From Larkinella knui (lineage in GTDB: Bacteria; Bacteroidota; Bacteroidia; Cytophagales; Spirosomataceae): a stretch of 64,000 nucleotides of DNA. Shown piece after piece: positions 42,191-51,193 of the stretch (position 1 is its first letter; each line of letters opens with the position of its first letter). A program made the position numbers and the translations under genes. The notes under the pieces are model-generated. The model had not been told where the DNA came from, searched no databases, and saw only the letters and a list, made by a program, of their open reading frames with translations. The stretch lies in the NCBI RefSeq assembly GCF_003858645.1, contig NZ_RQJP01000004.1, forward strand, positions 186,001 through 250,000, read 5' to 3'.

Positions 42191-44955
42191 CGAATTTCTA
42201 CCGTACCTTATTCCTTTTGGCCTGTTTTATCGGTTCGTTCACGGTCGGTTTTGGGCAGCAGCCGGACGACAAACCCATTCGCGGACCTTTTACCGGCCTG
42301 TCGTTCGAGCAGTTTGTCCGCGAAGTGGAAAGCCAGAGTAGTTACCGGTTTTTCTACAACCTCCGCGATGTCGATAGCCTGCGGGTGAATTACGACAAAA
42401 GCGGCCAGAAACTCCCGGCGGTTTTGCAGCAAGTGCTGGAAGGCACTAGTTTGTATTTTGCCATCGACGCCAAAAAGCAGGTTTTTATCACGCCCGAACG
42501 CGCCATTCGGACGGAGTTGCCCATCGGTTTTTTTGACCGGGGAAACAGCAGCGAGGCCGATACGAATGTGGTCGATTACCTGGCGGAAAAAGAAAAACGC
42601 CGGATTACACTCGAAACGCGCTTGTTCAACATTGGCCGGGCCACCAATCCCGTCCGGCCCGGCAATGCCAACCTGGCGGGTCACATCCGCAATGCGGCCT
42701 CCGGCGAACCGGTTATTGGCGTGGCGGTTTATATCGAAAAACCGCGCATCGGCGTGGTGACCGATCAGTTTGGCTATTACTCGATTACACTGCCGCGCGG
42801 GCGGCACGAACTCCGGGTTCGCAGCATCGGCATGAAGGATACGAAGCGGCAAATTATGCTCTATTCCGACGGCAAGCTGGAAATTGAGATGGAGGACGAC
42901 GTGATCGCCCTGAAAGAAGTGGTCGTGGAAGCCGAAAAGGATGTGAACGTTTCGGGACTGCAAATGGGCCTCGAACGGCTGGACATCCGAACCCTCAAAC
43001 AAGTGCCGACGGCTTTTGGCGAAGCCGACCTGCTGAAAGTGGTACTGACCTTGCCGGGCGTCAAATCGGTGGGCGAAAGCAGCGTGGGCCTGAACGTGCG
43101 GGGCGGCTCGACCGACCAGAATCTGATTCTGTACAACGACGCCACGATTTATAACCCGTCGCACCTGTTTGGTTTTTTCTCCGCCTTCAATCCCGACATG
43201 ATCAAAAGCGTCGAACTGTACAAGAGCGGTATTCCGTCGCGGTATGGCGGGCGGCTGTCATCGGTGCTGGAAGTGACCACGCGCGACGGCAACAAGAAAA
43301 AACTGTCCGGTTCGGGCGGTATTGGCGTTCTGACGGGCCGACTGACGCTGGAAGGGCCGATTGTCAAAGAAAAATCGTCGTTTCTGATCGGGGCCCGTTC
43401 GACCTATTCTGACTGGCTGCTGAACAGTCTGAAAAACCAGGCTTTCAAAAATAGCCGGGCCAATTTTTACGACCTGAACGCGCACATCACCCACGAATTC
43501 AACGAAAAAAATACGCTTTACCTCACCGGTTATTACAGCCAGGATGAGTTTCGGCTCAACAGCGATACGGTATATCACTACAACAACATGAATGCGACGC
43601 TGAAGTGGAAGCACATTTTCAATACGAAACTCTACAGCGTTTTTACGGGAACCACCAGCCGGTATAAATATTCGGTTTCCAGCGATCAGAACCCGGTCAA
43701 TGCCTACCGGCTCAATTTCCAGATCGACCAGACGACCTTTAAAACCGATTTCAATTACTACCCGACGGCCAAACACACCGTCGATTTTGGGGTAAGCTCC
43801 AATCTGTACAAACTGCATCCGGGCCAATTCGAGCCGTTGGGCGGGGAGTCGCTGGTTCGGCTGAACGTGGTACCGACGGAGCAGGCGCTGGAGAGTGCGG
43901 TCTACATTGGCGACCGGTTTGATATTTCACCCCGGTTTTCGATCAACTTTGGACTGCGGTATTCGCTTTTCAATTACCTCGGCCCGAAAGATGTATACGT
44001 GTATCCCAACGGTTCGCCCCGGACCGAAGCCAGCATTCAGGACACGCTTTCGTACGGAGCCGGAAAAAACATCAAGACCTACCACGGCCCGGAATACCGG
44101 ATTTCGGCGCGTTATGCCTTCACACCCGATGCATCGATCAAGCTCAGTTTCAACCGGATGCGGCAGTATCTGCACATGCTGTCGAACACCACGGCTATGG
44201 CCCCCACCGACATCTGGAAGCTGAGCGACCCGAATATTTTGCCGCAGGTGGGCTATCAGTTCTCGGTCGGTTTGTACAAAAACTTCAGAAATAACACCAT
44301 CGAAACGTCGGTCGAAACGTACTACAAAACGATGGACAACGTGCTGGATTTCCGGAGTGGGGCCACCCTGATCATGAACCATCACCCGGAAACGGAGGTC
44401 GTTCGGGCGGAGGGCAAGGCGTATGGCGTCGAGTTTCTGGTTAAAAAGCTCACCGGGCGGTTTAATGGCTGGCTGAGTTACACGTATTCCCGCACGTTTC
44501 TGCGGGTCGACAAGAGCGTGCCGCAGGAGAATATCAACAAGGGTGAGTATTATCCCAGCAACTTCGATAAACCGCACGATGTAACCTGGGTGGGCAATTA
44601 CCGCATCAACCGCCGGTTCAGCATTTCGCTCAACTTTACGTACAGCACCGGCCGGCCGATTACGTTGCCGCTGGCCAAATACGAGCTGGCCGGTTCGCCC
44701 CGGGTGTATTATTCGGAGCGGAATCAATACCGCATTCCGGATTACTACCGCTCCGATTTGTCGCTCAACATCGAAGGCAACCACAAGGTCAAGAAGCTGG
44801 CGCACAGTTCGTGGACGGTGGCAATTTATAATTTGACGGGTCGCCGGAATGCGTATTCGGTTTATTTTACCTCGCTGGGAGGAGTGGTGCGGGGGTATAA
44901 ACTGTCCATTTTCGGGCAGGCGATCCCGACGGTCACGTACAACTTCAAGTTTTGA
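42187..44955 (+). CDS. TonB-dependent receptor with STN and carboxypeptidase-like N-terminal domains
   Basis: 922 residues. Signal peptide ending at FGQQ; STN-like domain at about 35-105 (FEQFVREVESQSSYRFFYN); carboxypeptidase regulatory-like beta domain at about 160-240 (LAGHIRNAASGEPVIGVAVYIE); plug at about 280-380 (LPGVKSVGESSVGLNVRGGS); barrel to the end. The STN domain often signals to an anti-sigma factor, but no FecR or sigma gene is in this window. The following DUF4249 lipoproteins and MG2-like protein are its usual partners in Cytophagales. Ligand unknown. Confidence 0.9.
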   Translation: MTNFYRTLFLLACFIGSFTVGFGQQPDDKPIRGPFTGLSFEQFVREVESQSSYRFFYNLRDVDSLRVNYDKSGQKLPAVLQQVLEGTSLYFAIDAKKQVFITPERAIRTELPIGFFDRGNSSEADTNVVDYLAEKEKRRITLETRLFNIGRATNPVRPGNANLAGHIRNAASGEPVIGVAVYIEKPRIGVVTDQFGYYSITLPRGRHELRVRSIGMKDTKRQIMLYSDGKLEIEMEDDVIALKEVVVEAEKDVNVSGLQMGLERLDIRTLKQVPTAFGEADLLKVVLTLPGVKSVGESSVGLNVRGGSTDQNLILYNDATIYNPSHLFGFFSAFNPDMIKSVELYKSGIPSRYGGRLSSVLEVTTRDGNKKKLSGSGGIGVLTGRLTLEGPIVKEKSSFLIGARSTYSDWLLNSLKNQAFKNSRANFYDLNAHITHEFNEKNTLYLTGYYSQDEFRLNSDTVYHYNNMNATLKWKHIFNTKLYSVFTGTTSRYKYSVSSDQNPVNAYRLNFQIDQTTFKTDFNYYPTAKHTVDFGVSSNLYKLHPGQFEPLGGESLVRLNVVPTEQALESAVYIGDRFDISPRFSINFGLRYSLFNYLGPKDVYVYPNGSPRTEASIQDTLSYGAGKNIKTYHGPEYRISARYAFTPDASIKLSFNRMRQYLHMLSNTTAMAPTDIWKLSDPNILPQVGYQFSVGLYKNFRNNTIETSVETYYKTMDNVLDFRSGATLIMNHHPETEVVRAEGKAYGVEFLVKKLTGRFNGWLSYTYSRTFLRVDKSVPQENINKGEYYPSNFDKPHDVTWVGNYRINRRFSISLNFTYSTGRPITLPLAKYELAGSPRVYYSERNQYRIPDYYRSDLSLNIEGNHKVKKLAHSSWTVAIYNLTGRRNAYSVYFTSLGGVVRGYKLSIFGQAIPTVTYNFKF

Positions 44956-44957
44956 GC

Positions 44958-46097
44958 ATGAGAAAAGGTAAAACCATATTGATTTTTCTATTGCTTGGGA
45001 GTTGTGTCGATCCGTACCGCCCCCCGGAAATTCTGGCGCGGAATACGTACCTGGTGGTCGACGGGTTTCTGAATGGATCGGGGGTAAGTTCCGTTCGTTT
45101 ATCCCGTACGCAGAACCTGCCGGATGGCAAAAAGCCGACGGTAGAAACGAAGGCTAGCGTGAAGGTGGAAGGCGAAAAAGGCGAAAGTCAAACGTTTATC
45201 GATCAGGGTGACGGAATCTATGCGTTGGCCAATGGCGGCTTGCAGGTTGGCCAGAAATACCGGTTGAGCATCCGAACAGCCGCCGGGCGCACTTACGCAT
45301 CCGATTACATAACGATCAAAAAAACACCGGAAATTGACACCGTAAGCTGGAAGGCACAGGATCAGGGCATCCAGTTTTATGTAACCACCCACGACCCGGA
45401 TAACAACACGAAGTATTACCGCTGGAACTATGAAGAAACCTGGGAATTTTATTCGTCGGATAATTCACAGTTTGAATACCTGAAAAAAGCCTTTGTGTAT
45501 CGGCAGGAGAATATCTACCATTGCTGGCGGACAGAAAAATCACCGGGTATATCGGTCGGATCATCAACGCAATTGACTCAGGATGTGATCAATAAGTTTC
45601 CGCTTGTAGTGGTTTCGAATTCGGCTTCCAATCGCCTGAGGATTCGGTACAGCCTGTTGGTCAGACAATATGCCTTAACGCAGGAAGCCTTTGAATACTG
45701 GCAGAATCTGAAAAAAAATACGGAAAGTCTGGGGTCGATTTTCGATCCGCAGCCGTTTCAGGTCATCGGCAATATCCACGGCGTGACCGATCCCACCGAA
45801 CCGGTGGTGGGGTATCTGGGCGGTTATACGGTTGAAGAGAAACGGATTTTTGTTAATTCAACGGAATTGCCGACCACCTGGCGGATTCCGACGGGGTATG
45901 AATCGTGCCGGGCCGATACATTTTTACTAAATCCACCCCCGACGAAAGTGGCGGCCGCCGATATGGCAGATGCGGGCTGGCTTCCGATCAGCGGGGTTCT
46001 TTCCCCAACTGGAGTGGTATATGCCTATTTGATGGGTCCACCGTCCTGTGTCGATTGCCGGACCTTTGGTACCACTACCAAGCCCGGTTTCTGGTAG
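44958..46097 (+). CDS. DUF4249 family lipoprotein
   Basis: 379 residues from ATG 44958 (an in-frame TTG six bases earlier is less likely). Lipobox LLLGSC at residues 11-16, followed by VDPYRPP and the family tract NTYLVVDGFLNG. Conserved CVDCR near the C-terminus. It should be anchored to the outer membrane next to the TonB receptor. It is paralogous to the next gene, with a nearly identical middle part. Two bases separate it from the receptor stop. Molecular function unknown. Confidence 0.85.
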   Translation: MRKGKTILIFLLLGSCVDPYRPPEILARNTYLVVDGFLNGSGVSSVRLSRTQNLPDGKKPTVETKASVKVEGEKGESQTFIDQGDGIYALANGGLQVGQKYRLSIRTAAGRTYASDYITIKKTPEIDTVSWKAQDQGIQFYVTTHDPDNNTKYYRWNYEETWEFYSSDNSQFEYLKKAFVYRQENIYHCWRTEKSPGISVGSSTQLTQDVINKFPLVVVSNSASNRLRIRYSLLVRQYALTQEAFEYWQNLKKNTESLGSIFDPQPFQVIGNIHGVTDPTEPVVGYLGGYTVEEKRIFVNSTELPTTWRIPTGYESCRADTFLLNPPPTKVAAADMADAGWLPISGVLSPTGVVYAYLMGPPSCVDCRTFGTTTKPGFW

Positions 46098-46133
46098 AAA
46101 ATAGAGAATGATTTTATCGCTTGATTTTTACGT

Positions 46134-47291
46134 ATGACAAAAATTAAATACATTGGGGTTAGGCTTCTGCTGGTGGCAACGGTGCTCGTCAATAGTTGTG
46201 TCGATCCGTACCGGCCGCCGGCGGTTTCGGCGCCCAACACCTACCTGGTGGTCGATGGATTTCTGAACGCTGGCGGCACGAGTTCGGTCCGCCTGTCGCG
46301 CACCCAAAACCTGACGGATGGCAAAAAAACGACACTGGAAACCAAGGCGACGGTGAAAGTGGAAGGCGAGAAAGGCGGCAGTCAAACCTTCGTCGATAAG
46401 GGCGACGGGACCTACACGCTGGCGGCTGGCGGGCTGTTGTTTGGTCAGAAATACCGGCTGAGTATCAAGACCGCGGCCGGTCGGAGCTATGCGTCGGACT
46501 ACGTAACGATTAAAGAAACGCCGAAAATCGACCAAATCAGCTGGAAGGCGCAGGACCAGGGCATTCAGTTTTATGTTACTACCCATGACGCAACGAACAA
46601 CACGAAGTATTACCGCTGGGAATACGAAGAAACCTGGGAGTTTTACTCCGGCTTTTATTCGCGGGTCGAATACCTGAACAAAAAGTTTGTTTCCCGGCTG
46701 GATGACGTCAATCACTGTTGGGCGTCGGGAAAATCGACCGGTATTTTTGTCGGCTCGTCGACGCAACTAACGCAGGATGTGATCAATAACTTCCCGCTTT
46801 TATTTATTTCCAATTCGTCTTCCAATCGCCTGAAGGTGCGCTATAGCTTGCTCGTTAAGCAATACGCCCAAACGGCGGAATCGTTTGAATACTGGCAAAA
46901 TCTGAAAAAAAATACGGAAAGTCTGGGGTCGATTTTCGATCCGCAGCCGTTTCAGGTCATCGGAAATATTCACGGCGTGACCGATCCGAATGAGCCGGTG
47001 GTGGGCTATTTAAGCGGCTATTCGGTCGAAGAAAAACGGATTTTTGTCAATTCATCCGAATTGCCGACCACCTGGCGGATTCCGACGGGGTACGAATCGT
47101 GTCTGCCGGATACCGCTCCTCTGTTCCGAACGCCCATGAAACCGTCGGCGGCCGAGATGGCGGAGTCGGGTTCAATCCCCATCGATGAGATTTTTTCCCC
47201 GTTTGGTAGCATCATTGCCTACCGCATGAGTTCGCCTTATTGTGTCGATTGCCGGACTTCCGGTATCAATGTCAAACCGAGTTTCTGGTGA
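46134..47291 (+). CDS. DUF4249 family lipoprotein (tandem paralog)
   Basis: 385 residues, lipobox VLVNSC, then VDPYRPP and NTYLVVDGFLN as in the gene before it. The stretch FEYWQNLKKNTESLGSIFDP and PTTWRIPTGYESC are identical in protein between the two. Divergence is strongest near both ends. The stop overlaps the next ATG by one base (TGATG). Tandem duplicates behind one receptor suggest two lipoprotein partners of slightly different specificity. Confidence 0.85.
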   Translation: MTKIKYIGVRLLLVATVLVNSCVDPYRPPAVSAPNTYLVVDGFLNAGGTSSVRLSRTQNLTDGKKTTLETKATVKVEGEKGGSQTFVDKGDGTYTLAAGGLLFGQKYRLSIKTAAGRSYASDYVTIKETPKIDQISWKAQDQGIQFYVTTHDATNNTKYYRWEYEETWEFYSGFYSRVEYLNKKFVSRLDDVNHCWASGKSTGIFVGSSTQLTQDVINNFPLLFISNSSSNRLKVRYSLLVKQYAQTAESFEYWQNLKKNTESLGSIFDPQPFQVIGNIHGVTDPNEPVVGYLSGYSVEEKRIFVNSSELPTTWRIPTGYESCLPDTAPLFRTPMKPSAAEMAESGSIPIDEIFSPFGSIIAYRMSSPYCVDCRTSGINVKPSFW

Positions 47292-49744
47292 TGCGACAAC
47301 CGATTATGAATTCATCGAAAAGATACAGACCTGGCACCACAACAGCCCCGTTACGGACCCTGCCAGGCAGGTTACTTGCTGTTGTCTTCCTGATGCTGGC
47401 GGGCGCGTTACCGGTGCGGAGCCAATCGAATAACCCCATCCGGCAGTCGCTCGAAACCTACCGAAACCGGGCGTTACAGGAAAAGCTGTTTGTGCACATC
47501 GACCGTTCGTTTTACGTCGCCGGGGAGTTGATGTGGTTTAAAATCAACGATGTAGATGGCTCGCTCCACCAGCCTTTATGGCTCAGCAAAGTGGCGTATC
47601 TGGAAGTGCTCGACAAAGAAAACCGCCCGGTTCTCCAGACGAAAGTGGCCCTTGCCAACGGATCGGGCCACGGTTCGCTGTTTCTGCCCACTACCCTGGG
47701 GTCGGGCCATTATTTGGTTCGGGCGTATACGAACTGGATGAAAAATTTTGGCTCCGACTATTTCTTCGAAAAACCGGTCACGATTGTCAATACATTCCGA
47801 AAACTGGAATTGCCCGTCGTGAAAGACACGCTGGCGTATGACGTTCAGTTTTTTGCGGAAGGCGGCAACCTGGTTCGGACGCTGACCAGCACCGTGGCCT
47901 TCAAAATGCTTGGAGTTGATGGGAAAGGCGCTGATTTACAAGGCGTTGTTGTCGACCAGAATGCGGATACCGTCGTACGGTTCAGGCCGCTGAAATTTGG
48001 AATGGGACGTTTCGCGTTTACCCCCGCCGAAGGCAGGCAATACCGGGCCGTTCTAACCGATGCAAAGGGCAAAACCGTTACACGCCCGTTGCCGGTGATT
48101 CAGGAACAGGGGTACACCCTGCAGGTTGCCGAAGAAGGAAAAGACCAGCTTCGGGTCACGATAAAAACCCGCACCCCAATGGCATCGCCGGTGTATCTCC
48201 TCACCCACACCCGGCTGGCGGCCATTCGGGCCGACGAACAGACGTTCCGTGACAATACCGCATCGTTCATCGTCGACAAAAAATCACTGGGTGAAGGCAT
48301 CTCGCACCTGACCGTGTTCGACGCCAGCCGGAAGCCGGTTTGTGAACGCCTGTATTTCAAACGGCCGGAACGCCGGCTGAACATCGACGCCAGGCTCATG
48401 AGCGGAACATTGTCGACCCGTGAAAAAGCGGTTTTTGACCTCACAACGCAGGATGAAACCGGAAAAGCCGCCCTTACGAACCTTTCGGTGGCGGTGTATC
48501 GGGTCGATTCGCTTCAGCCAACGGAATCAAATGACATCCTGAGCTACCTGCTCCTGACGTCGGACCTGCGGGGCGCAGTCGAATCGCCGGCGTATTATTT
48601 TTCTGCCACGGACCCTACTGTTTCGGAAGCGGCTGACAATCTGATGTTAACGCAGGGATGGCGCCGGTTTCGGTGGGAAAATGTGCTGCAAACGAACCCC
48701 CCGGCAGAAGAATACCTGCCGGAAGTGAACGGTCATTTGATTCATGGAAAAATCATTCATGCGGCTACAGGACAACCGGGACGCGGGCTTGGTTCTTATC
48801 TTTCAATACCGGGTAAGCACATTCTGCTCTACGGATCGCGGTCGGATGCAGAAGGACGGATTCAGTTTGAAATGAAAGATTTTTTCGGTCCTAAAGATCT
48901 CGTAGCGCAACTCAACCCGAAAGACAGCCTCTACCGGGTCGAATTGCAAAACCCGTTTTTTGAACGGTTTTCGGCGCCCCGGCTGCCGGTTTTCGATTTT
49001 CCGACCACGTTGAAAGAACCGTTGCTGGACCGCAGCGTTCCAATGCAGGTTCAGAACGCGTATTACCGCGGGAACCTGAGTCGTTATCAGCTGCCAAAGA
49101 TCGATAGCGTGGCGTTTTACGGCGCTCCCGATGAAAAATACCGGCTCGACGATTTTACCCGCTTTCCGGTCATGGAAGAAATTTTTCGCGAATACGTGCC
49201 GGGTGTAATGGCCCGAAAACGCCGGGAAGGGTACCACATTGCCGTACTCGATTTGCCTTACAAGCAGTTTTTTTCGGGTAGTCCGCTGGTGCTGCTGGAT
49301 GGAGTTCCCTTTTTCAGCATGGATAAAGTGATGGAAATCGATCCCCGGAAAGTGCAGCGGCTGGAGGTGATGACCCGGAAATACATCGTTGGTCCGCTGG
49401 TTTTTGACGGAATTGTGAGTTTTACGACTTACAAAGGCGATCTGGCCGGCTACCGCCCCGACGCCAAAGCCTTGCTGGCCGAATACGAAGGGTTGCAAAT
49501 TCCGCGCGATTTCTACGCCCCCCGCTACGACACGCCCCAGCGGTCGGGCAGCCGCATGCCCGATCTGCGGACTTTACTGCATTGGGTTCCTGCCTTGCAA
49601 ACCGACGGACAGGGCAAAGGGCAGTTCGAATTTTATACGTCGGACGAGGAAGGCACGTACCGGTTTATGATCAACGGCATGACGGCCGACGGCCGGGCTG
49701 GCAGCAGACAGGGAACGTTTGACGTGACGAAGGTGATCAAATAA
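47291..49744 (+). CDS. Large secreted MG2/TonB-plug-like protein
   Basis: 817 residues from ATG 47291 (a second ATG at 47306 is possible). Signal peptide ending near PVRSQS. Residues about 55-150 (EKLFVHIDRSFYVAGELMWF and SGHYLVRAYTNWM) match the macroglobulin MG2-like domain of alpha-2-macroglobulins found in many Bacteroidota proteins. Towards the C-terminus, PLVLLDGVPFFSMDKVMEID resembles a plug-domain remnant. Such proteins follow TonB receptor plus DUF4249 operons and may help assemble or gate the receptor. Function not established. Confidence 0.75.
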   Translation: MRQPIMNSSKRYRPGTTTAPLRTLPGRLLAVVFLMLAGALPVRSQSNNPIRQSLETYRNRALQEKLFVHIDRSFYVAGELMWFKINDVDGSLHQPLWLSKVAYLEVLDKENRPVLQTKVALANGSGHGSLFLPTTLGSGHYLVRAYTNWMKNFGSDYFFEKPVTIVNTFRKLELPVVKDTLAYDVQFFAEGGNLVRTLTSTVAFKMLGVDGKGADLQGVVVDQNADTVVRFRPLKFGMGRFAFTPAEGRQYRAVLTDAKGKTVTRPLPVIQEQGYTLQVAEEGKDQLRVTIKTRTPMASPVYLLTHTRLAAIRADEQTFRDNTASFIVDKKSLGEGISHLTVFDASRKPVCERLYFKRPERRLNIDARLMSGTLSTREKAVFDLTTQDETGKAALTNLSVAVYRVDSLQPTESNDILSYLLLTSDLRGAVESPAYYFSATDPTVSEAADNLMLTQGWRRFRWENVLQTNPPAEEYLPEVNGHLIHGKIIHAATGQPGRGLGSYLSIPGKHILLYGSRSDAEGRIQFEMKDFFGPKDLVAQLNPKDSLYRVELQNPFFERFSAPRLPVFDFPTTLKEPLLDRSVPMQVQNAYYRGNLSRYQLPKIDSVAFYGAPDEKYRLDDFTRFPVMEEIFREYVPGVMARKRREGYHIAVLDLPYKQFFSGSPLVLLDGVPFFSMDKVMEIDPRKVQRLEVMTRKYIVGPLVFDGIVSFTTYKGDLAGYRPDAKALLAEYEGLQIPRDFYAPRYDTPQRSGSRMPDLRTLLHWVPALQTDGQGKGQFEFYTSDEEGTYRFMINGMTADGRAGSRQGTFDVTKVIK

Positions 49745-50563
49745 TCAGATCAGGCCGTTCAGTTTTTCACGTTCCGACCAGTCGATTTTTTCGGAGCCGG
49801 TATTTTCCAGCAGGTGATTGATGAACGTGGCGATGCGGGTGGGTACGTAGCCGGCCGCTGTGGTGTCGATCAGGGAAATTTTTCGTTTTACAAACCGGCC
49901 GACCACCGATTTCTCCGCCAGTTCGAACAAAAAATTGGTTTTGGTGATGCTGTTGTTGAAATAATACTGGTTGCTGCCGGTGATGTAATTGATCAGAATC
50001 AGCCTTGAGGATGATTGTTTAATGACAGCGTGCATCCGGATTTGCTTTTTATCGTCGAGATAAGCCCCCAGCTCCATTTTTTCTTTGGGGATCACCGTTT
50101 GCAGGTATTCATTGGCCGACCGCCGGAAAAGCTCCTTGGTTTCCCGTTCTTCCCGTTCAATAAATTCAATTTCGGAGGTGCTGACCATAGCCGCAATAAA
50201 ATTGGACAGATCGAAAACCAGCGACGGAACGGCAATGGGCGTGATGGTTTTTTTGTAGAAATAGGTTTTCTGACTGGGGCCCTTTACTTCCTTGATTCCG
50301 AAGGCGTTAAAGTAGTGATGCGCAATTTTTCGGAAGGTGTCATCTTCCAGATTAAACGTGTTTTCGTAAAAACCGTTGTCGAGCCAGCCCCCATCGGAAA
50401 CGATGTATTCTTCATCTTTAAACGACAGAAAAACCGAAATGAATTTTTGCGTCGTTGTGGTATACGGCGTAATGATTTCCAGCGATTTTCCCCGCTCTTT
50501 GAACGTCCAAAGCTGGCCAAACGCGTTTTTTATATCGTTATAGATCTCCTCGAATACCATCAC
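49745..50563 (-). CDS. DUF1828 domain-containing protein
   Basis: 272 residues, no signal. Residues about 25-80 (KSLEIITPYTTTTQKFISVF then EEYIVSDGGWLDNGFY) fit DUF1828, which has a beta-rich core found in phage-adjacent and toxin-antitoxin-like loci. The remainder, from about 120 to 272, is a helical and beta mix of the DUF1829 type. Its ATG overlaps the stop of the gene at 50560 (ATGA), so the pair is translationally coupled. It converges directly with the MG2-like gene with no spacer. Biological role unknown. Confidence 0.65.
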   Translation of the reverse strand: MMVFEEIYNDIKNAFGQLWTFKERGKSLEIITPYTTTTQKFISVFLSFKDEEYIVSDGGWLDNGFYENTFNLEDDTFRKIAHHYFNAFGIKEVKGPSQKTYFYKKTITPIAVPSLVFDLSNFIAAMVSTSEIEFIEREERETKELFRRSANEYLQTVIPKEKMELGAYLDDKKQIRMHAVIKQSSSRLILINYITGSNQYYFNNSITKTNFLFELAEKSVVGRFVKRKISLIDTTAAGYVPTRIATFINHLLENTGSEKIDWSEREKLNGLI

Positions 50564-51102
50564 AAAAACAAAACCGTTGAGTTGGGGTCTTTTTGAGTTA
50601 CGTGCAACGGCAGCGCGTTGGGCAAAACCCGGATGACGGGAAATTCATCGTCGCGCAGATTCAGCTTCGCTTCCTGGCAAAAATACACCATACTGTGGTT
50701 AATTTCCGCCGTAGCCTCTTCCATTTTGTACGTGAAATTGGTACCCTGCTGGTTGTACTGGCTGAAATGGGGCGTGGTTATGCGTTGTTGGGCGAGTGGG
50801 ATCGATTCGTCGGCATTGCGGTGGGTGCAGCCGTCGCTCTGGAACTGAAAAAACGGTTCGTCACTTAATTCATGACACCGCAGCTCGAACCGAAAAAAGT
50901 CGTGATCATTGCTTTTTACCCGAATCGCCAGTGTGATTTCTGCGTCGAGATCAATGTGTGAAACGAAGGTTTTTCCTTCCAGAAACGTTGGATTACCGGC
51001 TAGTTTGACCACATCAACCGTGTCCCGAAGAACGTACTTATGCTCCCGCAGCAGTTTTCGATAGAATCCGTATTTGCTCCGAATGGCCGGTACTACTGAC
51101 AT
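50560..51102 (-). CDS. Hypothetical protein, partner of the DUF1828 gene
   Basis: 180 residues from ATG 51102; an in-frame TTG at 51114 is less likely. No signal or membrane helix. Beta-rich, with HDFFRFELRCHELSD, FQSDGCTHRN and HSMVYFCQEAKLN as its most distinctive tracts. Family not recognised. A four-base overlap with the DUF1828 gene means a two-gene unit. A toxin-antitoxin or phage-defence pair is one possibility, but no toxin or nuclease motif was seen. Confidence 0.6.
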   Translation of the reverse strand: MSVVPAIRSKYGFYRKLLREHKYVLRDTVDVVKLAGNPTFLEGKTFVSHIDLDAEITLAIRVKSNDHDFFRFELRCHELSDEPFFQFQSDGCTHRNADESIPLAQQRITTPHFSQYNQQGTNFTYKMEEATAEINHSMVYFCQEAKLNLRDDEFPVIRVLPNALPLHVTQKDPNSTVLFL

Positions 51103-51193
51103 CCTGCGTATCAATTACAAGTAAAAATTCGAAAAAAGAGGCCTTGTAAGTACGCAAAAGAAATTGAGAAAGAGGAGTATTTAGGGGAAATTA

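Noticed and set aside
44952-44957. TTG start for the first DUF4249 gene
   Set aside because: The ATG at 44958 gives a normal lipoprotein signal with the Cys at residue 16.
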